NCBI RefSeq assembly: GCF_019977735.1
Contig: NZ_AP025018.1
Coordinates: forward strand, 1,178,001 to 1,242,000
Length of the DNA stretch: 64,000 nt
Origin: Calothrix sp. PCC 7716
GTDB lineage: Bacteria > Cyanobacteriota > Cyanobacteriia > Cyanobacteriales > Nostocaceae
Reading direction: 5' to 3'
Of the stretch, positions 1 to 9,601 are shown piece by piece. Positions within the stretch are counted from its first letter, which is position 1, and each line of letters starts with the position of its first letter. A program made the translations under genes and the position numbers. The notes under the pieces are model-generated. The model made no database searches. It worked only from the letters and a program-made list of their open reading frames with translations, and was not told where the DNA came from.

Positions 1-45
1 GTTCAACTTTACAGAATTAAACCAGTAACAAGTATATTAAGGGAT

Positions 46-243
46 TTGAATGAACCACAAATGATGCTTATTGCAGCATTATTGGCAATCCTTTTAACTG
101 GTTTAATTTTGACGCTTAATTGGCGCCGTCAAAACTTAATTAAGTTGTTTTCTATTATCGGTGGTGTAAATATCGCTTATGTATTTGGGCTACTTGTTTA
201 TGGGTTTTTAGTTAGTGGTGGCTTTATTATTGCCGATTATTAA
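46..243 (+). CDS. Small two-helix membrane protein, unknown function
   Basis: A 65-residue protein starting at TTG 46; an in-frame ATG at 61 is the alternative start. Residues 6-24 and about 37-58 are strongly hydrophobic and are separated by a basic loop (NWRRQN), which suggests two membrane helices in a hairpin. I do not recognise a family. It stands alone upstream of CRISPR array 1 on the opposite strand to the cas genes. A possible weak hairpin (CCCCA ... TGGGG) follows the stop near 258-285. Confidence 0.45.
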   Translation: MNEPQMMLIAALLAILLTGLILTLNWRRQNLIKLFSIIGGVNIAYVFGLLVYGFLVSGGFIIADY

Positions 244-299
244 TTAACCGTATAAGGCTACACCCCAATTTGCAACTCTGGGGTTAGCTATGGCAGTTC

Positions 300-760
300 A
301 TGCTTAACGCCTTACGGCATCTAAGGTTACAGCACCTATCTTTTCTACACAAAAATCTGCTAAAGAATACTGCTCAACGCCTTACGGCATCTAAGGTTAC
401 AGCACACATATACAACTATTCAATGACAGTTACCCGGAAATCTGCTCAACGCCTTACGGCATCTAAGGTTACAGCACAGCAATACGACGGAGTAGAGTTG
501 AACTTGTTGGACTGCTCAACGCCTTACGGCATCTAAGGTTACAGCACGTCAGTATTAGCTTGTGATGCTGTGTAAAATACACCTGCTCAACGCCTTACGG
601 CATCTAAGGTTACAGCACAAAAGTGTCGTTGTTAATTTCGTCTGTTTGTTTGGTCTGCTCAACGCCTTACGGCATCTAAGGTTACAGCACTACTTTACCA
701 GGTCTTAGGCGTTGGAAAAAAAACCTGCTCAACGCCTTACGGCATCTAAGGTTACAGCAC
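300..760 (-). CRISPR. CRISPR array 1 (7 repeats, 6 spacers)
   Basis: Seven 36-nt repeats start at 300, 370, 442, 512, 583, 655 and 725, with spacers of 34-36 nt. On the plus strand the repeat begins CTGCTCAACGCC and ends GGTTACAGCAC. The leftmost copy is degenerate (TGCTTAACG, preceded by A rather than C), so the leader is on the right and the array is read on the minus strand, like the cas genes. Read on the minus strand the repeat ends GGCGTTGAGCAG, which would give the crRNA 5' handle. The array lies directly downstream of cas2, separated only by its leader. Confidence 0.97.
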
Positions 761-1011
761 GGCGCCTTCCAAAATCCTTATATGGCGCAGTTCCCTAGAC
801 GATTTTACAAGCACCTGGTGCAAAAAGCTATTACAGCATTTGGTTATGTGATAAAACAGAAAAATTCAACTTCTCTAATTCACTATTGGTAAGGCTTTCA
901 GCATTTTGCAAGCACCTCTAAAGAGTTAAAGAGGCAGTCAGCTATTCTGCTACAAGTCTTCTGGGTAAAAAGGTGTCTGTTTTGGTTTCACACTCAGAGG
1001 TGCTTGTAATT
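761..1011 (-). promoter_or_regulatory. Leader of CRISPR array 1, three-box type
   Basis: About 250 nt between array 1 and the cas2 stop. Three copies of one box are seen: AGAGGTGCTTGT at 996-1007, GCAAGCACCTCT at 908-919 in inverted orientation, and ACAAGCACC at 807-815. The last lies exactly 46 nt from the first repeat. The outer box and its flank (TGAGTGTGAAA on the minus strand) are shared with the array 2 leader, and the whole three-box layout recurs at array 3. It is probably the array promoter plus the leader anchor used during spacer acquisition; that role is inferred. Confidence 0.75.
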
Positions 1012-1305
1012 TTAGACGATTAAAAAAGGTTCGTCTCGATTTTGCCATATTCCAGGGCGGTTATATTTAGGAATATCTTCGACACAGCGATTGCTTAGAC
1101 GAATAAATAGGATGTTGTCCTCGCTAGCTAATATTGTTTCTAATTCCCAGCGTAACTTTTCGCGCGTGCGTTGACTTAACCAGCAGCGAAATATTGAGTA
1201 TTGAACTCTTTGCCCGTATCCTTCTATGAGTTTATAAGCTTTACGCCATCGTTTTTGACAGCGAATGTCGTAACAAATGATGTAGCAATTTTTTAGTTCT
1301 GCCAT
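1012..1305 (-). CDS. cas2: CRISPR-associated endoribonuclease/integration protein Cas2
   Basis: A 97-residue Cas2, the usual length. It starts MAELKNCYIICYDIRC, which contains the typical first beta strand and the D of the Cas2 fold, followed by YGQRVQYSIFRCWL. Cas2 forms the Cas1-Cas2 integrase that inserts new spacers at the leader end of arrays. It lies 17 bp downstream of the cas4-cas1 fusion on the same strand, so the two are probably co-transcribed. Its stop codon is only about 5 bp from the first leader box of array 1, so cas2 runs almost directly into an array leader. Confidence 0.96.
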   Translation of the reverse strand: MAELKNCYIICYDIRCQKRWRKAYKLIEGYGQRVQYSIFRCWLSQRTREKLRWELETILASEDNILFIRLSNRCVEDIPKYNRPGIWQNRDEPFLIV

Positions 1306-1322
1306 AGTTGTTTAAAATTGAT

Positions 1323-2987
1323 TTATCTAACAATTAACTGTGCAAATAACCCGCCTTCACCAGACCACTCTTTTTCTAATAACCTCACCTCTAGTTCTAA
1401 AAGTCTTCGGTATGTCAGTGAATATTCTGTGACAGGGTGTTTCCAAGTTTCTTGTTTACGCCGTTCGTACATGTCTACAAATTTACGTTTACCTGCTTCA
1501 CTCAACCAAACTCGGTTTCCGCGCGCTTCAAAGTCTTCTTTTACATCCCATTGACCACGATTTATTGATGCGATGATCGGCATGTCAACGAGTGGGACGC
1601 GAAAAATCTCCATCAAATCTAATGCTAATGGCGGCGCCTGAGTACGAGGTTGGTGATAAAGTCCTAATGCTGGTTCTAAACCAACTGTTAAAATAGCATT
1701 CATCACATCTTTAAGTAGCAATGAATACCCAAATCCCAACATTGTATTGAAGCGGTCTTTGGGTGGGCGCCGATTGCGTCCATCGAATTGTAGTTCATTG
1801 GCGACATTAGGTAAAATTAAACTTGGTAAGGCGCCAAAATATAAAGCAGCGAGTTTACCTTCCATTCCGAGTAAAGAGGCAATTGATTTTGCTGAAGGAA
1901 CTTGTTTAAGCAAGATTTGCATTTGCTTAATAGCTGATTGTGATGTCTCTGAGACTGCTTTACCTCGTGTCCCACGCATCAAAAATTTACGTTGTCCTTG
2001 CCCACGACAAATTACTAATCTTCGTGCAAGTTCTAAACAAGTTTCTGAATTACTTAGCGCTGCATATTGGCGCACTCGTCGCTGAATACTACCTTGACGA
2101 ATATCGAAACTACCAAGATAACGCCCACTACCAGAAATAAAATGCACTCCAATACCATGTTCTGCACAGAAATATAATGCTTGAGTAGAAATTTGTGAAA
2201 AGCTGTGTAGTACTAATTGCCCTATTTGTTGTGCTGGTATTTTTTCTTCTGGTTGACCACGACGGGCAATTTTAATTTGTTCTCCAGTTCTTCCAACTGC
2301 TGTACCTGGTTCAAGTACGTGTATAATTTGTCGCGTATCGTCTTCTGGAAAAAGTCTTATTGGTTGCCACTCACGGTCATGTACTAAACGCGCTTCTTCA
2401 GGTAAACATACAGGCGCCAATGAACATCTTGCACAAAGCCGTTCGTTATCTGCTACGGGTGGTCTGTGTGTAGATTGTTGCAGTTTACGAGCTTCCTGTA
2501 TTGCGTCACGTACCGCTTGGCGCCCAGTATCATCTAAAGGAACATGTATCAAAACATTATCAGCATGGTAGCGAATACGACCTTCTTTAATTGGAAGACC
2601 TAATGCTGATTCAAGTAAACAAGCATAAGCGAGAATCTGCAACTTATCACTTTCCCAAGCTTGGGGTTGCTTTTTGTCATCCCGATGGCAACGTCCACGT
2701 TTATGTTCATAAGGAATAGTTTCTCCGTCACGAGTTCGCAGTGCATCAACACGTCCACGTAAACCTAACTCTTCACTAACAAGAAATAACTCCTCCCATT
2801 CTTCATCTTCCTTTTTCTCAAGTTCCGCATGTAAACGGCGCCCAGCAAAGACTGCTGCATCTTGTGTATAAAGTTCCTCAACTTCTTCAAGGTAAAAAAG
2901 ACGAGGACAATACGCAAGTGCGTGAAGCGAAGACACACGGATAGTTTCGAGTTTGACATTAAACTCAAGGTGTTCAATAGTTTGCAT
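1323..2987 (-). CDS. cas4-cas1: Cas4-Cas1 fusion, spacer acquisition nuclease-integrase
   Basis: A 554-residue fusion. Residues 1-200 are Cas4: first iron-sulphur cysteine C27, RecB-like nuclease residues D81, E94 and K96 (YEHKRG), Q117, and the C-terminal cysteines C185, C188 and C194. Residues about 210-554 are Cas1, with catalytic candidates E376 (LLGMEGKLAALY), H445 (GLYHQPRTQ) and D457/E460 (LALDLMEIFR). Cas4 trims prespacers and selects PAM, and Cas1 integrates them. Natural Cas4-Cas1 fusions are known in several type I lineages. It is downstream of array 2 and just upstream of cas2. Both halves look intact. Confidence 0.97.
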   Translation of the reverse strand: MQTIEHLEFNVKLETIRVSSLHALAYCPRLFYLEEVEELYTQDAAVFAGRRLHAELEKKEDEEWEELFLVSEELGLRGRVDALRTRDGETIPYEHKRGRCHRDDKKQPQAWESDKLQILAYACLLESALGLPIKEGRIRYHADNVLIHVPLDDTGRQAVRDAIQEARKLQQSTHRPPVADNERLCARCSLAPVCLPEEARLVHDREWQPIRLFPEDDTRQIIHVLEPGTAVGRTGEQIKIARRGQPEEKIPAQQIGQLVLHSFSQISTQALYFCAEHGIGVHFISGSGRYLGSFDIRQGSIQRRVRQYAALSNSETCLELARRLVICRGQGQRKFLMRGTRGKAVSETSQSAIKQMQILLKQVPSAKSIASLLGMEGKLAALYFGALPSLILPNVANELQFDGRNRRPPKDRFNTMLGFGYSLLLKDVMNAILTVGLEPALGLYHQPRTQAPPLALDLMEIFRVPLVDMPIIASINRGQWDVKEDFEARGNRVWLSEAGKRKFVDMYERRKQETWKHPVTEYSLTYRRLLELEVRLLEKEWSGEGGLFAQLIVR

Positions 2988-3022
2988 AAATGCCTTTAGG
3001 GTAATTTTGATTTTTTGGTTTT

Positions 3023-3777
3023 GGTAAAGGCGCCTTACGACATCTGAGGTTACAGCAACATCTAAATTAATACGTTGCCTAGAAGTAAAAGAATGCTCAA
3101 CGCCCTGCTACATCTAAGGTTAAAGCACCATCACGTTTCTTAGTGGCACCGTAACCGATAGTATGCTCAACGCTTTACAACATCTAAGGTTAAAACACTT
3201 GCAAGATAAAGATAACTCCATTCACGTTTTCGATGCTCAACGCCTTGCGATATCTGATGTAAAAACATCTAGACAGGTGCCCAAAGATACTATCTTCATA
3301 CTTGAATACTCAACGCCTTGCGACATCTGAGGTTAAAGCACGTAGTCCTAAGTCCTAATCAGTCCCTTGCGAACTGGTACGGATGCTCAACGCCTTGCGA
3401 CATCTAAGGTTAAAGCACTTTTGTCTATTTTTCAAAGCTTCGAGTACAGATTCCATGCTCAACGCCTTGCGACATCCGAGGTTAAAGCACAATAGCTGTT
3501 TGAGGCGCCTCCCATTGAATACCACATGCTCAACGCCTTGCGACATCCTAGGTTAAAGCACCGCCTATACCACCGCTACCAGCTATTAAGTAGTAAGTAT
3601 GCTCAACGCCTTGCGACATCCGAGGTTAAAGCACAGTTTTGTTACTAGTCTTATGAACTGGAGGTATCCAATGCTCAACGCCTTGCGACATCCGAGGTTA
3701 AAGCACTCGGCAAAGTAAAAATCGCCGTCACCAGGAATATCATGCTCAACGCCTTGCGACATCTGAGGTTAAAGCAC
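3023..3777 (-). CRISPR. CRISPR array 2 (11 repeats, 10 spacers), decaying at its distal end
   Basis: Repeats of 36 nt start at 3023, 3093, 3163, 3233, 3306, 3383, 3455, 3526, 3599, 3671 and 3742. The plus-strand consensus begins ATGCTCAACGCCTTGCG and ends GGTTAAAGCAC. The four leftmost copies carry many changes and the first has lost most of its start, while the right-hand copies are nearly uniform. The leader-distal end is therefore at the left and the array is read on the minus strand. Most repeats differ at one or two internal positions (CATCTGAGG, CATCCGAGG, CATCTAAGG), more than in array 1. It separates the effector genes from cas4-cas1 and cas2. Confidence 0.96.
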
Positions 3778-3935
3778 TTTCTAGCAAGCCTTTCAGTTAT
3801 TTGCAAGCAGCTTTAAGCCTTTGAAAACTGCTGCTAGGTCTGTTGCTACAAACCTTCTAAGCGAAAAAGTTACTTTCTTTGATTTCACACTCAGAGGTGC
3901 TTGCAATTTTCGACATGCAGGTAGTTTTAAATTAA
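3778..3935 (-). promoter_or_regulatory. Leader of CRISPR array 2, shortened
   Basis: This 158-nt region between array 2 and the cas5 stop contains AGAGGTGCTTGC at 3893-3904 with the same flank as array 1 (TTTCACACTCAG), and an inverted, altered copy GCAAGCAGCTTT at 3803-3814. Alignment with the array 1 leader (both share AAGSCTTTCAG beside the second box) shows that the repeat-proximal part with the third box is missing. The second box here lies only 25 nt from the first repeat. Confidence 0.65.
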
Positions 3936-4664
3936 TTAACTTGAACCAATTCCACTTTTAGGTAATTGTATCCAGGAGTTACTAGGAGGTTGCAAACAAA
4001 AAGAACTCGGTGTAAACACTTCTATTTGGGTTTTGCTATTGTCTGCTCGGTCAATCCAAACTGTTAGTCTACAATATCCGCGTTCGGCAGAACGGTTTCC
4101 TTGCTCTAATGGAGAATACCAACGTGCCATAAGAGGACTGTCAATAGGTTCAATTGAATCAAACAAAAAGTTGTTATCCCCAGCAAATGGTAGTCCATAT
4201 CGAGGTTCGTCTAATTCGCCGTTGAGTCCTTGGAGAATGCGCTCACACAACCATTTTTCTGCTCGCATACCAATTACCAAGTTTAAGCCAACTAAAACTT
4301 GCCGTTTTACTGGTGCTATCCAGTACTTGGAGCCATGAGTTTTTTCTGCAAGTTCTTTACCAGATGCACCAACAGGATATTGATGTAATTGTTGGTCTAA
4401 TACGGCTGTTTCTGGTTGAGAAACTTGAGCTATGGCAATCTCAATTTCAGGCAAATCATCCCTTATCAATGTCACTGGATTTGCTAACTCAATTCGCTGT
4501 TCGATTCCTGCAATATTAAGCAACAATCCGTATACAGTAGATGGGGAAGGTATGGGTGTGGTTGAGCGAGAGGCGCCAGATTGAAAAGGTCTGAATGACG
4601 CAAACGGAGCTTTAAGGTGAAAAAATTGCTCACCCAAAGTGTTATTATTATAATTTTTCATCAT
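3936..4664 (-). CDS. cas5: Cascade subunit Cas5 (DevS-like)
   Basis: A 242-residue Cas5 of the MYXAN/DevS type. The N terminus shows the Cas5 RAMP fold: FFHLKAPFASFRPFQSG, then the PSPSTVYGLLLNIAG helix typical of Cas5 proteins. Cas5 binds the 5' handle of the crRNA in Cascade. The ATG overlaps the cas7 stop by 4 bp (4661-4664), so the two are translationally coupled. It is the last effector gene before array 2. No catalytic histidine pair is evident, consistent with cas6 being present separately. Confidence 0.9.
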   Translation of the reverse strand: MMKNYNNNTLGEQFFHLKAPFASFRPFQSGASRSTTPIPSPSTVYGLLLNIAGIEQRIELANPVTLIRDDLPEIEIAIAQVSQPETAVLDQQLHQYPVGASGKELAEKTHGSKYWIAPVKRQVLVGLNLVIGMRAEKWLCERILQGLNGELDEPRYGLPFAGDNNFLFDSIEPIDSPLMARWYSPLEQGNRSAERGYCRLTVWIDRADNSKTQIEVFTPSSFCLQPPSNSWIQLPKSGIGSS

Positions 4665-5581
4665 TTATTGCTTGGTAAAAACTCTATTGCCAGAGCATCA
4701 AACAACTTTTCGGGATTAGTGTATAAATGCGCTCCCGCTTCTTTTAATCTAGTTAATTCGGCATTTTCCATATCACGGACGATTTCGCCACCTACCCAGA
4801 ATTCGTTTGCAGGTAAATCACAATTTTCATCCTCAGCTTTTCCCAAACGGTTTAGTTCTAAAAAACCTCCCATATCATCAAAACCATATGTATTATAACC
4901 AGCTACTAGCTTAGGGGTAAGTCTTGCAACTACAGAACGGGGTGCGAATTCGTAATAAGCACGAGCATGACCACCAGCTACTTTATTTAGTTGGGCAATG
5001 GCTTGGAGTAATGCTTTTACCCATTCGGGATGTTCTAAACAATCACGTTGTGATAATGCAAAGGGATACTGAAATGCTGTATAGGTGACTTCTCGATGTA
5101 GTAATGCAGAAGTACTGGCATTACTCCAAAAAGTTTTTTCATTGTTTTTAGTTTTCTGATTTAGTGGAGATTGATGAAATACTGCATCATATTTATATGG
5201 ACTTAATGCTACTGCCATATTACAACGAAAAATGCTATCACGCTTTGGTGGTAAAGGTTTATTTTTCTTTACATCTTCAGTTTTAGCGACTAAGAAACCG
5301 AATAGAAAATCATCTGCGTATTTATTAGCGTTGGGAAATTCTTTAAATTCTACAGCTAATTGATCAGCATCATAAACTCTAGAGCGGTTATGAGGTAGTC
5401 CCATCAAAATCAATGTTTCTCGCACAGCATTACGCATGGACTCTGGGCTGACAACAGTATATTTTTGTCCATTTTTAGAAATTTTTTGCAAAACTGTGCG
5501 GTTTTCTTCAGATTCTCCACGATAATTACTAGAAGGAGCGGGGTAAGTTAGAACTGTGGCAAACAAATTAAGGTTTTTCAT
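4661..5581 (-). CDS. cas7: Cascade backbone Cas7 (Cst2/DevR family)
   Basis: A 306-residue protein that starts MKNLNLFATVLTYPAPSSNYRG and contains SPESMRNAVRETL, the pattern of the Cst2/DevR Cas7 family seen in I-B and MYXAN systems. Several copies form the helical Cascade backbone along the crRNA. The stretch HREVTYTAFQYPFAL and the GGHARAYYEFAPRS region also match family expectation. It follows cas8 by about 55 bp and overlaps cas5. No frameshift or truncation is seen. Confidence 0.93.
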   Translation of the reverse strand: MKNLNLFATVLTYPAPSSNYRGESEENRTVLQKISKNGQKYTVVSPESMRNAVRETLILMGLPHNRSRVYDADQLAVEFKEFPNANKYADDFLFGFLVAKTEDVKKNKPLPPKRDSIFRCNMAVALSPYKYDAVFHQSPLNQKTKNNEKTFWSNASTSALLHREVTYTAFQYPFALSQRDCLEHPEWVKALLQAIAQLNKVAGGHARAYYEFAPRSVVARLTPKLVAGYNTYGFDDMGGFLELNRLGKAEDENCDLPANEFWVGGEIVRDMENAELTRLKEAGAHLYTNPEKLFDALAIEFLPSNK

Positions 5582-5636
5582 TCGTATATCCAGTAATATT
5601 TGATACGCCTATTGGCAATCCAAGGTAAATAAATTA

Positions 5637-7307
5637 TTAAGCAGCATCAACTTCAGAAGGTTGATTATCTTCTTTTTTGACGAGTGGAAATTGGCTAGAA
5701 AGAGCTAAAAGCGTCACTGCACGTACATCATCAGTTTGGTTAAATAATATCTCAGTAAAGCTGACAAATTCATCTTGTTTTACAAAAGGATAAAGAACTG
5801 AGACGAAGTAATCAATAAAAACTTTACCTTCTGTCCGAGAGCGAACGGCAAGAAAAGCTTCGTTCGCAATTTTATATTTTTTTTCATCAGCTTCTTTTTG
5901 GGGGATAGGTTTTCCATCCTGAGAGTAAGTCTTTTTCTCCTTATCCCATTTCATTCTATATTTGCTTTCAAGTTTACCTATGACGTAACCCTGGCAAACA
6001 TGATAAATTATTTGAGCATAATCGCGAATGTCTTTTTTCATTTTAACTCCTATTTCTTGTTCAAATAAATTACGAGCATCATGGCTAAAAGTAGAGTCTT
6101 GCAACCAAGTTCGAGGAATGCGGCTTAGAACTGCATCAAAATCAGTCCAAGGCTTAATTTTTCGAGCATTACTATCAAATTCTTCATCTGGCTGTTGCCG
6201 CAGAAGATTAATTAATAGCTGCTTACGAAACCACGGGCACCAGTATGATTTTTTAATTACCTCATATTTATCAACTTGTTGCTTAACTGGTTCTAGAGTA
6301 CTATTTGAACGTATTTTGATATTATTACCGATTTTTTCTGCATGGATAAGTTCGACACCTAAGATCATCCGCCGCAATTGCTGGTCTCCTGTTTCACGCT
6401 CAATCCGGTCACGTAGTAACAGCAACAGATCAAGGGCGCCTTCTTCCGGTAAATCAATCACTGCTTCACGAGGTAAATAACCCCACTTCTTTACATCTCG
6501 CTCTTTTAATACTTGGGGAAATACGCGGCAAAAATTCTTCAAGTTTGCTACATCAGGAATTGCCAAAGCATAACCAGCTAATTCACGTTTGCCATCTTTA
6601 TCTAAAACAGCAGGACAATAAACTTGTGCAGCAAATGCCCAAAAGTGCAGTAGAAACTGATAGCGCACTTTATCTTTGACAGGTATATTTTCCGCATTTG
6701 CAGCCATCGCACCCAGGTAATAATTACCTGACTGTCCAGTAATCTTGTCTGGGTGTTGCAGTTCTTCCCAGATATCTTGTACATCTTGTGAATAAGAAGT
6801 TCCATTTACTCGATGATTAAAAGAGTTACGAGTTGCAGGTACACCTCTAACTATACTCCAAAGCATATCTCGCCAAAGTTTTATCCACAGTCCGCTTTCC
6901 GAACTATCATTGGATTTATCCCAGTTAGAAAGAAATGCACCTTGGGGAATTGTTACGGTATAGAAGTATTTCAAAACTCGCTTAGTTTTGGTTTTATCCT
7001 TTTTATCTGGTACTTCAACTTCCTCCATGCGGTCATATTTTTTGATTTTCGTTTCCGTTGAGCGTTCTTGAGTGAATGCTTGATAAGTTAGGTCAAAGAG
7101 TGCCTGTAAGCCTTGTAAATTTAGCTTTAAGATTACGCCAAACTCATTTAAACTCTTTAATTCTATAATTGCTCCCTCACGTTCTTTAAACCAAGGTTGG
7201 GTATCGCGTAAATATTGCACCATTAAAACCAAACCTGCCAACCCTGCACGATGTTGAGCAGATGGTAATTCTGCCAGTTGATAGTTTAGTTCTAGCTCTA
7301 CTTCCAT
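5637..7307 (-). CDS. cas8: Cascade large subunit Cas8 (Csx13/DevT-like, MYXAN subtype)
   Basis: A 556-residue protein when started at ATG 7307 (MEVELELNYQLAELPSAQHR), which has GGAG just upstream. An upstream in-frame extension to 7391 lies wholly inside cas3 and is unlikely. The beginning (LAELPSAQHRAGLAGLV) is characteristic of the MYXAN/Csx13 Cas8. The large subunit recognises the PAM and recruits Cas3. It overlaps the end of cas3 by 10 bp, indicating coupled translation. Subtype assignment comes from family memory plus gene order. Confidence 0.85.
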   Translation of the reverse strand: MEVELELNYQLAELPSAQHRAGLAGLVLMVQYLRDTQPWFKEREGAIIELKSLNEFGVILKLNLQGLQALFDLTYQAFTQERSTETKIKKYDRMEEVEVPDKKDKTKTKRVLKYFYTVTIPQGAFLSNWDKSNDSSESGLWIKLWRDMLWSIVRGVPATRNSFNHRVNGTSYSQDVQDIWEELQHPDKITGQSGNYYLGAMAANAENIPVKDKVRYQFLLHFWAFAAQVYCPAVLDKDGKRELAGYALAIPDVANLKNFCRVFPQVLKERDVKKWGYLPREAVIDLPEEGALDLLLLLRDRIERETGDQQLRRMILGVELIHAEKIGNNIKIRSNSTLEPVKQQVDKYEVIKKSYWCPWFRKQLLINLLRQQPDEEFDSNARKIKPWTDFDAVLSRIPRTWLQDSTFSHDARNLFEQEIGVKMKKDIRDYAQIIYHVCQGYVIGKLESKYRMKWDKEKKTYSQDGKPIPQKEADEKKYKIANEAFLAVRSRTEGKVFIDYFVSVLYPFVKQDEFVSFTEILFNQTDDVRAVTLLALSSQFPLVKKEDNQPSEVDAA

Positions 7308-9601
7308 TCTCCAAACCCCCTTCTGGAGCAATATAAATTTGCATCTGCAATAGCCAAATAACGAGGTAATTTTTCTGGACGACCCTCCCATTGCCAGTGA
7401 GCTAAACGCTGAGGTATGGGTAAAACATAACCGTTATAGGGTTTTTGCTGCTCAATTAGTTTTCCAACTACTTCTAAATCACTGCTGAGTATTGCGTCCA
7501 CCGAGTAATCATCTGTATCTCTAAAGCTGTGAGAAGTCGCCCAATAACCACCTTCTAAAAAATAACAGTTCCCATCAGCGTACCTTTCTGCTGGAGAATA
7601 ATTTTCTAATGCTTTTGCTAGTTGTGCTTGGCTAATTTTTTCTCCTTGTATATGCTCAATAAAATTTTTTGCTGCTACAATCTCATCTTTGGGATAAGGT
7701 CTAATATTTGGTGGTTGGTAGACTAATATTTTTGAACGAAATACATTACCACGAGAAAGATGACGATTAGAACGTCCAAATCGCTGTACTAGCGAGGAAA
7801 CTGGCGCCAGTTCAGTAATAAGAACATCTGCATCTAAATCTAAGGAGATTTCACATACTTGTGTCGTTAAAGCAAGTGCTGGTTTTCGTTCCCCTATTTC
7901 ATAAGCAAATGCGTCAATAGTTTCTTGGTGGCGTTCTTGTCTATTTTTGAGTGTAAATCTGCTATGATAAGTTAGAACATCAGTATTTAATTCAAATTCT
8001 AATCCTGCCCCATTTTCGCGTCTTCCCGCAATTTGACGACACCTATCAACAGTATTTACAACCCAGAGTACACGATATTTATCATCTCGATAAGCTACTT
8101 TTGCATAATTATAAGCAGTTTCAAAATCAACAAATTGTATATCATATCTTGGATGTTCTTCTATTTTGCTTAATTCTTCATCCTTAGCAGCCGGAAATAC
8201 TTTCAATCCAGCATTTTTCAATTCTTCTTGCCGTGTTTTACTTAAGGTTGCTGTCATACACAGTACTGGAATATCAAAATTTTTAAGAAAGCTGATAAGG
8301 TTATCAAACATATCACGCGAAAAGCTATGAACCTCATCAATAACCAGTACAGAATCAGCCAAAACTGTTAGTAGACATATTCCAGTATAACCGTGGGTTA
8401 GAAAACAGAGAAATTGGTCTACAGTAGCAGAAAAGAATCGCTTACCCCAAAAACCTAAAGCAAACAAACGCTCATCAGTTGTAAAATCCTTACCATCGGT
8501 TGAGTCTGAAGGGTTTTTGAGCATTTCCTGTAGTTCATAAATAGCTGTTCCTGTTACTAAACTGGCATCAGTTTCTGGCGCCCAAGAAACATAATCCTTA
8601 AAACCTTCTGTAGCAGTACCGCGAGTCGGATAAAGGAATATAACATGGCCAACTTTGTTACGACTTAACGCAGCTTGATGCCATTTATAACCAAAAATTG
8701 TTTTTCCGCTACCGCAAGCACTTAGTAAGAGACATCTATCTCCTTGCTCTAGAGCTTTTTTCTGGAATTCTTTTAACTTAAACTTTTTACCAGATTTTTC
8801 GGCTATTTGAGCATAACGAGGTTGTAGAATTTTGGTTTCTAATTCCTCTGGAGTAATTGCAGGTGCGTGCAATGTCTCATCAACCCATTGTTCAAGTTGT
8901 TTATTTTCACGAAACATTGCTGAAGCAACGGAATCAGAAGCCATTAATCCAGCTTTAACTGCTAGTAATAACGAGCGACGCTCATAATTATCTAGAATGT
9001 CTAAACCAAAATCTTCTCCTGCATCGTTTGCATCTAAATAAACTTGATTCCACAAAGAATCATTTTCTGACCATTCTTCAGGTAGTTCATCAGGTAAATC
9101 CTCAAGTTCAGCAATCTTTGCTATTTGTTGCAAAATATTGGTTACTTCTGGATGACGTAAAAAAAGCTTTACTTGTTTAATAACTGTTCGAGGTTTACCC
9201 CACTCTTTATAGCTTGCCTTCATATGATGGCTAAGTACAGCACCAGTAATTACTTCCAAATCCAAATCTAATTTGCTGGATGCTAGCCAAGCTCTTACAT
9301 TTGGCAAGTGTAAAATTAAAGCGCTCAACCACTCATGACGCAACGTTTGCTGTTTGAGTTTTTTCTTCACTGCTGCATCAAACTCATCATTTGCCTTGCC
9401 TATATCATGAAATAGCGCAGCAATCATCAAGTGAAGCAAAAATCGCTTGGCATCTTGAATACCAAAAAAACGACACCAATTTAGTAATATTCTACCTTTG
9501 AATATTGATAAAGCTGCATTTTTAGTATCTGTCAAATGCTGCTCAATAGTTAATATTTTGCCGTCTTCTCTTGGACTCTTAGCCCAAAGTTGTTTCCACA
9601 T
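7298..9601 (-). CDS. cas3: CRISPR nuclease-helicase Cas3
   Basis: A 767-residue protein from ATG 9601 (MWKQLWAKSPRE); the open frame extends to 9652 but overlaps cas6 heavily. The N-terminal HD nuclease shows H22, the HD pair H65-D66 (ALFHDIGKAND), H89 (RHEW) and H125-H126 (LSHHMK). The helicase part has Walker A (SACGSGKTIFGY), the DEVH box (VLVIDEVHSF), MTATLS, and motif VI (QRFGRSNR). Cas3 is recruited by target-bound Cascade and unwinds and degrades DNA. Its start overlaps the end of cas6 and its end overlaps cas8, so it sits in one operon. Confidence 0.97.
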   Translation of the reverse strand: MWKQLWAKSPREDGKILTIEQHLTDTKNAALSIFKGRILLNWCRFFGIQDAKRFLLHLMIAALFHDIGKANDEFDAAVKKKLKQQTLRHEWLSALILHLPNVRAWLASSKLDLDLEVITGAVLSHHMKASYKEWGKPRTVIKQVKLFLRHPEVTNILQQIAKIAELEDLPDELPEEWSENDSLWNQVYLDANDAGEDFGLDILDNYERRSLLLAVKAGLMASDSVASAMFRENKQLEQWVDETLHAPAITPEELETKILQPRYAQIAEKSGKKFKLKEFQKKALEQGDRCLLLSACGSGKTIFGYKWHQAALSRNKVGHVIFLYPTRGTATEGFKDYVSWAPETDASLVTGTAIYELQEMLKNPSDSTDGKDFTTDERLFALGFWGKRFFSATVDQFLCFLTHGYTGICLLTVLADSVLVIDEVHSFSRDMFDNLISFLKNFDIPVLCMTATLSKTRQEELKNAGLKVFPAAKDEELSKIEEHPRYDIQFVDFETAYNYAKVAYRDDKYRVLWVVNTVDRCRQIAGRRENGAGLEFELNTDVLTYHSRFTLKNRQERHQETIDAFAYEIGERKPALALTTQVCEISLDLDADVLITELAPVSSLVQRFGRSNRHLSRGNVFRSKILVYQPPNIRPYPKDEIVAAKNFIEHIQGEKISQAQLAKALENYSPAERYADGNCYFLEGGYWATSHSFRDTDDYSVDAILSSDLEVVGKLIEQQKPYNGYVLPIPQRLAHWQWEGRPEKLPRYLAIADANLYCSRRGFGEWK

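Noticed and set aside
300-536. 78-codon ORF inside array 1, and a 63-codon ORF at 3355-3546 in array 2
   Set aside because: Both are read-through of CRISPR repeats and spacers.
761-806. The 46-nt segment next to array 1 as a further spacer
   Set aside because: A matching 46-nt segment precedes array 3 after the same box, so it is leader.
7308-7391. Longer N terminus of Cas8
   Set aside because: It overlaps cas3 completely and ATG 7307 has a ribosome site and the family start.
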